Shown here: positions 1-8,568 of the stretch, one piece after another
Numbering within the stretch: position 1 is the stretch's first letter
How the letters are laid out: each line of letters begins with the position of its first letter
Assembly (NCBI GenBank): GCA_018241525.1
Contig: JAFEDR010000003.1
Span: 1 to 57,500, forward strand
Source: Pseudomonadota bacterium
GTDB lineage: Bacteria; Pseudomonadota; Gammaproteobacteria; Steroidobacterales; Steroidobacteraceae
Direction of reading: 5' to 3'
Length of the DNA: 57,500 nt
Program-made: the position numbers and the translations under genes
The notes under the pieces: model-generated
Seen by the model: only the letters and a program-made list of their open reading frames with translations
Databases searched by the model: none
What the model was told of the DNA's origin: nothing

Positions 1-2101
1 GGAAGCCGGTGCCCGGCACCGTCTTGGTCGCGTTCGCCGGCACGAGCCCGGCCGGGGCCGAGCCGCCGTGGCAGCTCTCGCAGGCGGTCGCCGACGGGAT
101 GTGGGCGGTCGCGCCCTGCGGCGAGGTGGCCGGCATCACGATGATCTTGGTGATGCCGTAGAAGGCGTTCTGCGCCACCGTCGGGCCGTGGCAGCCGACG
201 CAGGTGGTGAGCCCGGCATGGTTCATCGCCGAGTTCGCGAACTTCGCGCCGTTCGGCACCGGCGTCGCGGTGACGCTCGAGTTCGCGCCGACGTGGCAGC
301 TCTCGCAGGCCGCGGTGGTCGGCACGTGGTTCGAGGGCGTGGTCACGATCGAGAAGCTCGCGGCCGGGATCGCAAAGCCCGCCGCCACCGTCGAACCGTG
401 GCACTGCGCGCAGTTCGCGGTCGTGCTCGGCGCGTAGGTGTGGATGTCGACGAGCGCCGGCAGCACCGAGAAGTCGGGGCTCTTGTGGCAGTTGTCGCAG
501 GTCGCGGTCGCCGAGGTCGGGATGTGGTTCTTCGGCTTGATCTGCGTGTCGAAGTAGTCGGTGCGCGTGTGGCAGTCCGAGCAGTCGCCCGAGGACGGGT
601 GCGCGTTGTCGAGGATGTTGGTCGCCGAGGCCGTCTTGCCGGGGCGGGTCTGGAAGCCGAAGTACTGCGTGACGCCGGCGGTCAGCGCGCCGGGGCTCAG
701 CGGGTACTGGTTCATGTCGAGCCAGGTGAAGGCGCCCTCGTGGCAGCTCGCGCAGCCGCTCGTGATCCCCTGGTGGATCTGCGTCGTGCTCGGCACCGGC
801 GTCTGGAAGGCGCTGCCGGGGACGGCCGCGGTGGCGTTGCCGGCCACGAGCCCGGCCGGCGCGACGTGGCAGCTCTCGCAGGCGGTCGCCGACGGGATGT
901 GGGCGTTCGCGCCCTGCGGCGAGGTCGGCGGCATCACGATCAGCTTCGTGATGCCGTAGAACGCGTTCTGCGCGATCGTCGGGCCGTGACAGCCGACGCA
1001 GGTGGTGAGCCCGGCGTGGTTCATCGCCGAGTTCGCGAACTTGGCGCCGTTCGGCACCGGCGTCACGGTGACGCTCGAATTGGCGCCGACGTGGCAGCTC
1101 TCGCAGGCGGCGGTGGTCGGCACGTGGCCGGTCGGCTCGGTGACGATCGAGAAGTTCGCCGCCGGGATCGCGAAGGTCGGCGCGGTCGTCGGGCCGTGGC
1201 ACTGCGCGCAGTTCGCGCTCGTGCTCGGCGCGAAGGTGTGGATGTCCACGAGCGCCGGCATCACCGAGAAGTCGGCGGTCTTGTGGCAGTCGCCGCACTG
1301 GGCGGTCGCCGAGGTCGGGATGTGGTTCTTGGGCTTGATCTGCCCTTCGAAGTAGTCGGTGCGCGTGTGGCACTCGCTGCAGTCGCCGCTCGCCGGGTGC
1401 GCCCTGTCGACGATGTTGGTGGCAGAGCCCGTCGGTCCCGGCCGCGTCTGGAAGCCGAAGTACTGCAGCGTGTTGGCGGTCAGCGTGCCCGGGTTCAGCG
1501 GGTAGCTGCCGGTCATGTCGAGCCAGTTGTAGGCGCCCTCGTGGCAGCTGTTGCAGCCGGCGGTGATGCCGGCGTGGATCTGCGCAGTGGTGGGCGCGGG
1601 CGTCTGGAAGCCGGTGCCCGGCGGCGTCTTGGTCACGCTCGCGGGCATGAGTCCGCTCGGCGCGACGTGGCAGCTCTCGCAGGCGGTCGCGGACGGGATG
1701 TGCGCGGTGGCGCCCTGCGGCGCGGTCGCCGGCATCACCACGAGCCCGGTCAGGCCGTAGAACGTGGTGGCGGTCACGGTCGGCCCGTGGCAGCCGGCGC
1801 AGGTGGTGAGCCCGGCGTGGTTCATCGCCGAGTTCATGAACTTCGCGCCGTCGACCACCGGTGTCGCGGCGATGCTCGAGCCGGCGCCGACGTGGCAGCT
1901 CTCGCAGGGCGCGTTGGCACCGACCGGGATGTGCGTCGCGGGCATGCCGACGATCGCAAAGCCGATCGCCGGGATCGCGAAGCTCGGCGCCGCGCTGCCG
2001 TGGCACTGCGCGCAGTTGCTGCTGGTGCTCGGCGCGTACAGGTGGATGTCGGTCAGCGACGGCACCACCGAGAAGTCGTTGCCCTTGTGGCAGTTGGTGC
2101 A
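1..2101. repeat. Tandem 798-804 bp coding repeats, seven haem motifs each
   Basis: Equivalent haem motifs recur at fixed distances: CESCH starts at 68, 866 and 1667, and the first module motif starts at 485, 1283 and 2087. Two full units and a third cut by the edge are visible. DNA identity is very high: 198-280 and 996-1078 differ at only a few bases. This points to recent in-frame duplication within the cytochrome gene. These are coding repeats, not a CRISPR or an intergenic element. Confidence 0.9.
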
Positions 2102-2617
2102 GGTCGAGGTCGGTGACGTCGGGATGTGGTTCGACGGATAGTTCAGCTTCGTCCACGGCTGGTTGACGAAGTGGCAGGCGCTGCACTCGGCGGTCGTCGG
2201 CGGATGGCTCGGGGCCTTGCCGATGCTCTGCACGTTGTTGTGGCAGGAGCTGCAGTTCGTCAACACGTTCAGGTGGTTGAAGCGCGCGACCGGCGTCCAC
2301 CCGAACGGCGTGTGGCACTGCGAGCAATCGTTGCCGGAAATGATGTGCTTGGCGGGCTTGCCGATCGCGCCGATCCGGGAGCCGGCCATGTGGCACGAGA
2401 AGCAGTCGGTCGGCGTGCCCTTGAAGATGCCGCCGGCATGGCAGTCGGCGCAGGCCACGTCGCGGTGCAGGCCGACGAGCTCGTAGCCGGTGGTCGCGTG
2501 ATCAAAACCGCTCGGCGCGGCACGGCCCGCCGCCGGCGCAAGCAGCAGGACGAACGCCGCCGTCACCGCAAACGCGGCGGAGGTCCAGCGACGCCAGAGG
2601 CGAGCGGAATCGCTCAC
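1..2617 (-). CDS. Large secreted multihaem cytochrome c (3' end beyond window)
   Basis: The minus-strand frame is open from 2617 to the left edge (872 codons visible) and carries 24 CXXCH or CXXC-His(CAT) haem-attachment motifs, so the product is a periplasmic or secreted c-type cytochrome. GTG 2617 is chosen because a GAGGA box lies 10 nt upstream and it gives a good signal peptide: Arg-rich n-region, hydrophobic core ending LLLAPAAGRA. About five motifs (CADCH, CFSCH, CSQCH, CSSCH, CSACH) form an N-terminal block. They are followed by modules of about 266 residues, each with seven motifs (CTNCH/CGDCH/CDNCH, CAQCH, CESCH, CAGCH/CVGCH, CESCH, CNSCH/CASCH, CSECH/CSDCH). Such proteins move electrons across or outside the envelope; the donor, acceptor and partners are not visible. 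It is transcribed away from the lipoprotein gene at 2918. The long plus-strand frame over it is only the mirror of the repeated codons. Confidence 0.9.
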   Translation of the reverse strand, partial: MSDSARLWRRWTSAAFAVTAAFVLLLAPAAGRAAPSGFDHATTGYELVGLHRDVACADCHAGGIFKGTPTDCFSCHMAGSRIGAIGKPAKHIISGNDCSQCHTPFGWTPVARFNHLNVLTNCSSCHNNVQSIGKAPSHPPTTAECSACHFVNQPWTKLNYPSNHIPTSPTSTCTNCHKGNDFSVVPSLTDIHLYAPSTSSNCAQCHGSAAPSFAIPAIGFAIVGMPATHIPVGANAPCESCHVGAGSSIAATPVVDGAKFMNSAMNHAGLTTCAGCHGPTVTATTFYGLTGLVVMPATAPQGATAHIPSATACESCHVAPSGLMPASVTKTPPGTGFQTPAPTTAQIHAGITAGCNSCHEGAYNWLDMTGSYPLNPGTLTANTLQYFGFQTRPGPTGSATNIVDRAHPASGDCSECHTRTDYFEGQIKPKNHIPTSATAQCGDCHKTADFSVMPALVDIHTFAPSTSANCAQCHGPTTAPTFAIPAANFSIVTEPTGHVPTTAACESCHVGANSSVTVTPVPNGAKFANSAMNHAGLTTCVGCHGPTIAQNAFYGITKLIVMPPTSPQGANAHIPSATACESCHVAPAGLVAGNATAAVPGSAFQTPVPSTTQIHQGITSGCASCHEGAFTWLDMNQYPLSPGALTAGVTQYFGFQTRPGKTASATNILDNAHPSSGDCSDCHTRTDYFDTQIKPKNHIPTSATATCDNCHKSPDFSVLPALVDIHTYAPSTTANCAQCHGSTVAAGFAIPAASFSIVTTPSNHVPTTAACESCHVGANSSVTATPVPNGAKFANSAMNHAGLTTCVGCHGPTVAQNAFYGITKIIVMPATSPQGATAHIPSATACESCHGGSAPAGLVPANATKTVPGTGF

Positions 2618-2755
2618 TCGCAGCACGTCCTCAATGGCTTTTGACTCCCGTTCCGGCGGGCCATCCGGGGCCTCCGTGGGCGGTTCCTGCGGACAATACT
2701 TACGTGGTTAATCATATTGGCGCGGGCGCCGCGGGGGTGGCCGGATGTCGTCTCC

Positions 2756-2771
2756 CGTGAGCGACATCACA
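2756..2771. promoter_or_regulatory. CRP/FNR-family-like operator candidate
   Basis: CGTGA-N6-TCACA differs from the CRP consensus half-sites by one base. It sits between the divergent cytochrome gene (start 2617) and lipoprotein gene (start 2918). Which gene it serves, and which regulator of this family binds, cannot be told from sequence. Confidence 0.4.
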
Positions 2772-2781
2772 CGGGTTTCTA

Positions 2782-2793
2782 CTACCGAGGTAG
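2782..2793. promoter_or_regulatory. 12-bp perfect palindrome, possible operator
   Basis: CTACC-GA-GGTAG lies 10 bp from the CRP-like site in the same divergent intergenic region (2618-2917). It has the TACC/GGTA inverted arrangement with a 2-bp spacer loosely resembling response-regulator sites of the NarL kind, but the flanks do not match well. No gene is visible in this 300-bp gap. AT-richer DNA at about 2695-2722 may hold the cytochrome promoter. Confidence 0.3.
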
Positions 2794-2917
2794 GGAGATA
2801 CAGTAGGCCGCACTGGACAAAACCCCTCATCGAGCCCGGTTTGGGGATTTGCACGACCCACCGGCGGCGCGGCTACACTCGCGCCGCCGGCCGGTGCCGG
2901 CGAGGCGGAGAAGATCC

Positions 2918-3505
2918 ATGCGTGCGCCGATCCTGTCGCTCGCCGCCGCCGTGCTCCTAGCGGGATGCGCGGCCGACCCGCCGCGCGTCAGCGAGTATCT
3001 CGACCAGCAGACCGCGGTCACCATCCGCTCGCTTGCCGAACCGCTGATCTACGCGCACGACGCCCCGGAACTCGCCGCGAACAGCCGCGACTATCTCTCG
3101 CTCGGCCTCGTCGAGACCAACAACATGGGCAAGCGCAAGCACTACCTCGCGCTGATCTCGTGGAGCACGATCGATCGCCATCGCGTCGGCATCGCCGCGG
3201 CGCCGGTGCCGGAGCGGGTCGAGCTCGACCTCGGCGGCAAGCCGCTCGAGCTCTCCGGTGCGAGCCACGAGCCGCGCGGTTTCGGCATCGGCGACCGGCT
3301 GTTCCGGCCCCCCGCCGGCTATGCCGGCGAGTCCTGGTACGAAGTGACGCCCGCGCAGCTCCGGGCGCTCGCCGCCTCGCCGCCCGCCAGCATCGCGCTC
3401 GACGGCGAGGCGGGCCGCATCAGCTACCTGCCGTGGCGAGCCGAGGGCCGCGCGCTCGAGGAATTCGTCCGCGACATTCCGGACGCGGCCAGCGGTACGC
3501 GCTGA
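2918..3505 (+). CDS. Putative lipoprotein of unknown function (195 aa)
   Basis: The ATG at 2918 has a GGAG box about 8 nt upstream and starts a classic lipoprotein signal peptide (hydrophobic core, lipobox LAGC, predicted Cys17), so the product should be lipidated and anchored in the envelope. The open frame extends upstream to 2849, but that extension lacks a ribosome-binding site and would bury the signal peptide. The mature part is mixed alpha/beta with many acidic and aromatic residues and no recognised catalytic motif. It runs divergently from the multihaem cytochrome and its stop is 6 bp from the stop of fliK on the other strand. I do not recognise the family. Shared control with the cytochrome is possible because they share an intergenic region, but this is only inference. 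Confidence 0.75.
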   Translation: MRAPILSLAAAVLLAGCAADPPRVSEYLDQQTAVTIRSLAEPLIYAHDAPELAANSRDYLSLGLVETNNMGKRKHYLALISWSTIDRHRVGIAAAPVPERVELDLGGKPLELSGASHEPRGFGIGDRLFRPPAGYAGESWYEVTPAQLRALAASPPASIALDGEAGRISYLPWRAEGRALEEFVRDIPDAASGTR

Positions 3506-3511
3506 CGCGCC

Positions 3512-5050
3512 TCAGGCGTACGCGTCGAGTCGCAGCGCCGCGGAGCCGGCGCTCGGGCGGCCCACCGCGCGCGAGGCCGTCGCGGCGGGTGCAGCGCCTG
3601 GACCCGCCTCCGGCTCGTAGCGCGACTGCTGCGGGGTCCGTTCCCGGAACTGCTGCTGCGCGACGTCGACGTTGACGCTCGCGTAGCCCTGCGCGCCGAG
3701 CGCCTCACGCAGCCGCGGCGCGGCGGCCTGCAGCGCCTCGCTCGTGACGTGGCTGTGCGTCGTGAAGGAGATGTTGGCCTGGCCGTCGCTCACCGCGATG
3801 CGCACCTCGATCGGCCCGAGGTCCGCGGGCGCGAGCTTGATCTGGGCGTGCGTCAGGTTCTGGTCGACCAGCACGCTCACCCGGTCGCTGAGCTCGTGCG
3901 CCCAGTCGGGCGAGCCGACCGGCGTCGCGACCTGCGCGGTCGCGGGCGCGGTCGTCGCCGCACCACGGTCGAGCGCCGGCACGATCGTCGCGGCGCCGGT
4001 GAGGTCCGCCGCGCTCGGCGCCTTGGCGGTCAGGTCGACGACGTCGACCTTGGCATCGCTCGCCTGCATCGCGGTCACCGCGCGCCGCAACTCCGGCGCG
4101 ACTGGCGGGATGTCCTGTGCGCGGGTGGCCGTCGCCGGTGCCTCGGGCGCGGACTCGCCCGCGCGCACGCCCGCGAGGCGCGGTGCGCGCGACGCGGTCG
4201 CGACCGGCTCGCCGCTCGGCCGGCTGATCGTGGCGGCGACGCGCGGCGCCTCGACCGGCGCCGCGGCCGGGGTCGGCGCAGGCGCCGTGCTCTCGGGCGC
4301 CGACTCGAGCCGTGCGAGCGCAATTCCCGCCTCGGCGCGCGCCGGCGCCGGCGTCGCGGCCGCGTCGGGCGCGGCCGGGACCGGCTTCGCCGCCGGTGCC
4401 GGCTCGGCATCGTCGGCGTCCTGCGCCCCCGCGAGCGCGGCGGCAGCCTCAAAAGAGGGCTGCGCCGCTTCGTGCGGCGCGCGCCCGGCATCGGCGCGCG
4501 CGTCGGTGCCGAGCGTCGGGATCGCAGGGGCGCTCGCGGACGCGGCGTCGGTACCGGCGGTGCCGGTCGCGACGGCTGCGGCGTCGGCCGCCGCTGCGGT
4601 GGCGGTCGAGGCGCTGGTCGAGGCGGCCGTCACGGCCGGCGATGCGGTCGGGATGGGCGGCGTCAGCCACACCGGCAAGGTCTTGCCGTCGGGCGGCGAG
4701 TCGTCACCGCCGCTGCCCTTCGCTCGGGCGGGCCGCTTGGCGCCGGCGGTCTGCTTTGGCCCGGAATCCGCGTCGGCGGCAGTCTTCGTGGCGCCCGGCG
4801 CCGGGTCCGTCTGGCCGTCGCCTTGGTCGTTCCCGTCGCTGGCGCTCGCGGCAGGCGCCTGCGGACGGCTCGCCGGACGCGGTGCCTCGTGCGCGGGCGG
4901 CTGCTCGCGGGCGAGCGTGGCCGCAAAGGAGCGGTTGGGCGCCGGCTGGGAGGCCGGCGCGGGGGCGGCGTTGGCGGGCGCCGCGAGCGCGGCGGTCAGG
5001 TTCGTCAGTGCGGCATTCGCGTCCATGGCCCCGGAGGTTGCAAGGGCCAT
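3512..5050 (-). CDS. fliK: Flagellar hook-length control protein FliK
   Basis: FliK measures the hook and switches the export gate from rod/hook to filament substrates; it is itself exported. The 512-residue product has a long Ala/Pro/Thr-rich, low-complexity N-terminal ruler (about 1-370). A conserved C-terminal hook domain follows at about 385-475, with the typical IKLAPADLGPIEVRI stretch and a Gln-rich tail. It is the last gene of the fliEFGHIJK series, 16 bp after fliJ. ATG 5050 gives the longest product; ATG 5026 (MDANAAL) is equally possible, since neither has a clear ribosome-binding site. The C-terminal domain makes the identity firm, although the N-terminal half is poorly conserved in all FliK proteins. 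Confidence 0.9.
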   Translation of the reverse strand: MALATSGAMDANAALTNLTAALAAPANAAPAPASQPAPNRSFAATLAREQPPAHEAPRPASRPQAPAASASDGNDQGDGQTDPAPGATKTAADADSGPKQTAGAKRPARAKGSGGDDSPPDGKTLPVWLTPPIPTASPAVTAASTSASTATAAAADAAAVATGTAGTDAASASAPAIPTLGTDARADAGRAPHEAAQPSFEAAAALAGAQDADDAEPAPAAKPVPAAPDAAATPAPARAEAGIALARLESAPESTAPAPTPAAAPVEAPRVAATISRPSGEPVATASRAPRLAGVRAGESAPEAPATATRAQDIPPVAPELRRAVTAMQASDAKVDVVDLTAKAPSAADLTGAATIVPALDRGAATTAPATAQVATPVGSPDWAHELSDRVSVLVDQNLTHAQIKLAPADLGPIEVRIAVSDGQANISFTTHSHVTSEALQAAAPRLREALGAQGYASVNVDVAQQQFRERTPQQSRYEPEAGPGAAPAATASRAVGRPSAGSAALRLDAYA

Positions 5051-5066
5051 GCCAGCCGCGGCGGCA

Positions 5067-5510
5067 TCAGCCGGGTTCGCGCTCCCGCAGGCGGACCTGC
5101 AGCGACCGCTCGTCCGACTCGCGCTGCAGGCGCCGGTCGGCCGTGCGCCGCTCGCCGGTCACGAGCTTCTCGACCGCGCGCCCGATCGAGGCGGCCTCGA
5201 TCCGGAACGCGCGCCAGGCGTCGGTGGCCTGCTCGAGCGCGGCGAGCGCGTCGGCGACCGCGCGCTCCTGCTGGCCGATCGCGTCGCCGAGCCGGCCGAG
5301 GAACGCATGGAAGTTCATCAGCCGCGCGGTGTCCGGCGCCGCACCGCGCGCGACGCGGTCGGCGTACTCCTGGCGGTACTGGCGCAGCTGCACGAGCTGG
5401 CGCTCCGCCTCGTCGAGCGTGCGGCGCGCGACCTCGACCATCGCGCCGGCCTCGCGCTCGCGATCGGCTGCGAGCTGCTTGATCGGTTCCATCCGCTTCG
5501 AACGCGTCAT
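5067..5510 (-). CDS. fliJ: Flagellar export chaperone FliJ
   Basis: FliJ is the coiled-coil stalk of the flagellar export ATPase; it binds FliI and FlhA and escorts chaperones. The 147-residue product is almost entirely charged heptad-like helix (TLDEAERQLVQLRQYR; later ERAVADALAALEQA), the expected length and character. It lies between fliI and fliK in the usual order. ATG 5510 has a weak AAAGG box about 8 nt upstream; ATG 5492 (MEPIKQL) is a second possible start. Sequence conservation in FliJ is low, so the call rests on position, length and coiled-coil pattern together. Confidence 0.85.
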   Translation of the reverse strand: MTRSKRMEPIKQLAADREREAGAMVEVARRTLDEAERQLVQLRQYRQEYADRVARGAAPDTARLMNFHAFLGRLGDAIGQQERAVADALAALEQATDAWRAFRIEAASIGRAVEKLVTGERRTADRRLQRESDERSLQVRLREREPG

Positions 5511-5559
5511 CCGTGGGCCTTTGTCTTCTTATGAAACGGTCGTCGGCATGCCAGCGCCG

Positions 5560-6924
5560 CTAGCGCGGCGCACTGGCGAGCAGCGCGTGCAGCTGGTCGC
5601 GGGCCGCGCGCAGGTCGACGGGCTCGTACATGTCCTGCCGCAGGAACTCGAGCAATCGCGGCCACAGGTCGATCGCCTGGTCGATGCGCGGGTCGCTGCC
5701 GCGGCGGTAGGCGCCGACGCTGATCAGGTCGCGATTGTGCTGGTAGAGCGCGTACACCTGCCGGAAGCGGACCGCGAGCTCCATCAGCTCGCGATCGGCG
5801 ACGAGGTGCATGGCGCGCGAGATCGACTGCTCGACGTCGATCGCCGGATAGACGCCCGACTCGGCGAGGGTGCGCGACAGCACGATGTGGCCGTCGAGGA
5901 TCGCGCGCGCCGCGTCGGCGATCGGGTCCTGCTGGTCATCGCCCTCGGCGAGCACCGTGTAGAAGGCGGTGATCGAGCCCGGCCCGCGATCGCTGTTGCC
6001 GGCGCGCTCGACGAGCTGCGGCAGGCGCGCGAACACCGACGGCGGGTAGCCCTTGGTCGCCGGCGGCTCGCCGATCGCGAGCGCGATCTCGCGCTGCGCC
6101 TGCGCGAAGCGGGTCAGCGAGTCGAGCAGCAGCAGCACCTTGAGGCCGCGGTCGCGGAAGTACTCGGCGATGGCATGCGCCACCCAGGCGCCGTGCAGGC
6201 GCATCAGCGGCGGGGTGTCGGCCGGAGTCGCGACCACGACCGCACGCTTGAGACCGTCCGGACCGAGGGTGTTGGCGACGAACTCCTGCACCTCGCGGCC
6301 GCGCTCGCCGATGAGACCGACCACGATCACGTCGGCGTTCGTGTAGCGGGTCATCATGCCGAGCAGCACCGACTTGCCGACGCCCGAGCCCGCGAACAGC
6401 CCGATGCGCTGGCCGCGGCCGATCGACAGCAGTCCGTTCAGCGTGCGGATGCCGACGTCGAGCGGCTCGCGGATCGCCCAGCGCTTGAGCGGGTTGAGTG
6501 GCTGGCCCATCAGTGGCTGGGTCTCGCGGCAATGCAGCGGGCCGAGGCCGTCGAGCGGCCGGCCGGTGCCGTCGAGCACCCGGCCCAGCAGTTCCTCGCC
6601 AACGTGCACTTCGGACACCGAGTGCGCCGGCCGCACGCGCGCGCCGGGCATCAGGCCGCGCATGTTGCCAGTCGGCATCAGGAACAGCCGCTCGCCGGAG
6701 AAGCCGACTACCTCGGCCTCCACCGTCTGGCCCTGCCGGCCGTCGATCAGGCAGCGACTGCCGACCGCCGCCTCGCAGCCGATCGCCTCGAGCGTCATGC
6801 CGACCATCCGCGACAGTACGCCCTCGACCTGCAGCGGTCGCAGTGCCGTGACGCGCTCGCGCACCTTGCCGAGCTCGCCGCGCCAGCGCTGCTGCAGGCC
6901 GCGCATCTCGGGCGTGCCGCTCAC
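5560..6924 (-). CDS. fliI: Flagellum-specific ATPase FliI
   Basis: FliI is the hexameric ATPase of the flagellar type III export apparatus, related to F1-beta. The product has the Walker A loop GSGVGKS (about residues 179-185), a hydrophobic Walker B strand ending LLLLLDS, and the FliI/YscN-type stretch PPATKGYPPSVFARLPQL. GTG 6924 is preferred as start because it overlaps the fliH stop as GTGA, which implies translational coupling and gives 454 aa, normal for the family. The frame stays open to 7041, but that stretch is the antisense of the fliH end and is Arg-rich shadow sequence. ATG 6906 is an alternative start. It is followed by fliJ after 49 bp. Confidence 0.97.
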   Translation of the reverse strand: MSGTPEMRGLQQRWRGELGKVRERVTALRPLQVEGVLSRMVGMTLEAIGCEAAVGSRCLIDGRQGQTVEAEVVGFSGERLFLMPTGNMRGLMPGARVRPAHSVSEVHVGEELLGRVLDGTGRPLDGLGPLHCRETQPLMGQPLNPLKRWAIREPLDVGIRTLNGLLSIGRGQRIGLFAGSGVGKSVLLGMMTRYTNADVIVVGLIGERGREVQEFVANTLGPDGLKRAVVVATPADTPPLMRLHGAWVAHAIAEYFRDRGLKVLLLLDSLTRFAQAQREIALAIGEPPATKGYPPSVFARLPQLVERAGNSDRGPGSITAFYTVLAEGDDQQDPIADAARAILDGHIVLSRTLAESGVYPAIDVEQSISRAMHLVADRELMELAVRFRQVYALYQHNRDLISVGAYRRGSDPRIDQAIDLWPRLLEFLRQDMYEPVDLRAARDQLHALLASAPR

Positions 6925-7565
6925 GGACGCTCCGGCCGGACCTCGGGGTCGCGCTCGCTGCCCATCAGCTCGGACAGCAGCGCGCCGAGCCGCTTGTCGA
7001 GGCGCACGTCGATGCGCGAGCTCGCCGACAGCACCTGGCAACCGCCGCGCATCATCATCGGGTCCTCGACCAGCGTCCAGGCGCGCTCGTTCTCGGCCGG
7101 CGCGAGGTGCTCGCGGACGATCGCGGCGTCCTCCGGATGCAGCTGCACGCGGATGTCGCGCGCCGCGACCGGCAGCTGGCCGATCGCCTCGCGGACGATG
7201 CCGATGATCTGGGTCGGGTCCTGGCGCAGCTCGCGGCGCACGATCTGCCGCGCCAGCGCCATCGCCAGCTGCAGCAGCTCCTGCTGCACCGCCTCGTCAA
7301 TCTCGGCGAACGGCCGCGCCAGGTCGGTCAGCAGCTGATCGAGTCTCTCGACCTGCGCGCGCACCTGCTCGCGGCCGGCCGCGGCGCCGTCGCGCAGGCC
7401 CTGCTGGAAGGCCTCGCGATACGCCTCGGCCTGCAGGTCGGCGAGCACTCCGGCGGTCACCGGCCCGCCGCCGGCCGGGCGGCGCCCGCCGCCCGCGCCC
7501 TCGACGGCCGGCGGGCCCCACGAGCTCGCGGTGCCCGCCTGCGCGGCCGGAATGATCCTAGACAT
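6921..7565 (-). CDS. fliH: Flagellar assembly protein FliH
   Basis: FliH is the negative regulator and peripheral stalk of FliI and docks the ATPase to the C-ring through FliN. The 214-aa product has a Gly/Pro-rich N-terminus, a helical central part with the pattern AYREAFQQGLRDGAAAGRE (GxxxG-like spacing) and a C-terminal alpha/beta domain that binds FliI. It overlaps the end of fliG by 8 bp and the start of fliI by 4 bp, as expected for a tightly coupled operon. Start ATG 7565. Confidence 0.95.
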   Translation of the reverse strand: MSRIIPAAQAGTASSWGPPAVEGAGGGRRPAGGGPVTAGVLADLQAEAYREAFQQGLRDGAAAGREQVRAQVERLDQLLTDLARPFAEIDEAVQQELLQLAMALARQIVRRELRQDPTQIIGIVREAIGQLPVAARDIRVQLHPEDAAIVREHLAPAENERAWTLVEDPMMMRGGCQVLSASSRIDVRLDKRLGALLSELMGSERDPEVRPERP

Positions 7566-8568
7566 ACTCGCCCGCGCTTGCGCCGAGGATGATCGTGCCC
7601 TCCTCCGCCAGCTTCTGCGCGATGACGACGATCTCGCGCTGCGCCGCCTCGACCTCGGTGAGCTTCACCGGGCCGCGCGCCTCCATGTCCTCGCGCAGGA
7701 TTTCGGCCGCGCGCTTCGACATGTTGCCGTAGATCTTCTCGGCGACCACCGGGTCCGCGCCGCGCAGCGCCACCGACAGGATGTCGCTCGAGACCTCGCG
7801 CAGCACCGCCTGGATGCCCTTGTTGTCGATATCGGCGAGGTCGTCGAAGACGAACAGCAGTTCCTTGATCTTGGTGTGCAGCTCCGCGTTCTCGGACTCG
7901 ATCTGACCGAGGACGCTGTTGCTGGTCTCGCGATCCATCGCGTTGATGATGTCCGCGACCGTGCGCGTGCCGCCGATGCGTCGCGAGGTCACCTGGGCGC
8001 CGCTCGCGGCGCGCTTGCCGACGATCTGGTCGAGCTCCTGCAACGCCGACTGCGGCAGCTCCTCGAGCGTCGCGATGCGCATCAGCACGTCGGCGCGCTG
8101 CTTCTCGGGCAGCAGCGGCACGATCTTGGCCGACAGCTTGCCGTCGAGCTGCGCCATCAGGCTCGCGATCACCTGCGGGTGCTCGTCGCCGATCAGCTGT
8201 GCGACCGCGCGCGGGTCCATCCAGCGCAGCGCGTCGATGCCGGCGCCGCCGACGCCGCCGGACAGGATCCGGTCGACCATCAGCTCGCCGCGCTGCTTGC
8301 CGAAGGAGGCCGACATCACCTTCTTGACGAAGTCCGACTTGTCGGCGCCGAAGGAGTCGCCCGAGTCGATCTTCTGCAGGAACGACTGCACCACGCCCTC
8401 GGCGCGGTCGCGCGTCACCGACGGCAGGTTCGCCATCGCGAGGCCGACCGCCTCGACGTCGCGCGGGTCCATGTGCTTCAGGATCGCCGCGGCGTCGGCT
8501 TCGCCGAGCGACATGAGCAGCACCGCGGCGCGCTCGGCGCCGCTCATGTTCGCGCCCCGCTCAGCCAT
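7558..8568 (-). CDS. fliG: Flagellar motor switch protein FliG
   Basis: FliG forms the rotor face of the C-ring, binds FliF at its N-terminus and interacts with the stator through the charged C-terminal torque helix. The 336-aa product matches the family length. The N-terminal FliF-binding domain begins GAERAAVLLMSLGE; the middle domain contains the EHPQ-like motif (DEHPQVIASLMAQL); the C-terminal domain ends EEGTIILG. ATG 8568 overlaps the fliF stop by 8 bp (ATGGCTGA). ATG 8547 (MSGAERA) is an internal alternative. Confidence 0.97.
   Translation of the reverse strand: MAERGANMSGAERAAVLLMSLGEADAAAILKHMDPRDVEAVGLAMANLPSVTRDRAEGVVQSFLQKIDSGDSFGADKSDFVKKVMSASFGKQRGELMVDRILSGGVGGAGIDALRWMDPRAVAQLIGDEHPQVIASLMAQLDGKLSAKIVPLLPEKQRADVLMRIATLEELPQSALQELDQIVGKRAASGAQVTSRRIGGTRTVADIINAMDRETSNSVLGQIESENAELHTKIKELLFVFDDLADIDNKGIQAVLREVSSDILSVALRGADPVVAEKIYGNMSKRAAEILREDMEARGPVKLTEVEAAQREIVVIAQKLAEEGTIILGASAGEYV

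Noticed and set aside
1..2100. CRISPR-like regular repeats
   Set aside because: Repeat unit is about 800 bp and fully coding; no short repeats with unique spacers exist anywhere in the window.
68..2116. Long plus-strand open frame over the cytochrome gene
   Set aside because: It is the exact antisense codon alignment of the CXXCH repeats and encodes Arg/Gly/Val-rich nonsense; the minus frame has a signal peptide and 24 haem motifs.
4312..7338. 1008-codon plus-strand open frame across fliK-fliI
   Set aside because: Arg/Ala-rich shadow made possible by high GC; the opposite strand encodes recognisable FliK, FliJ, FliI and FliH.
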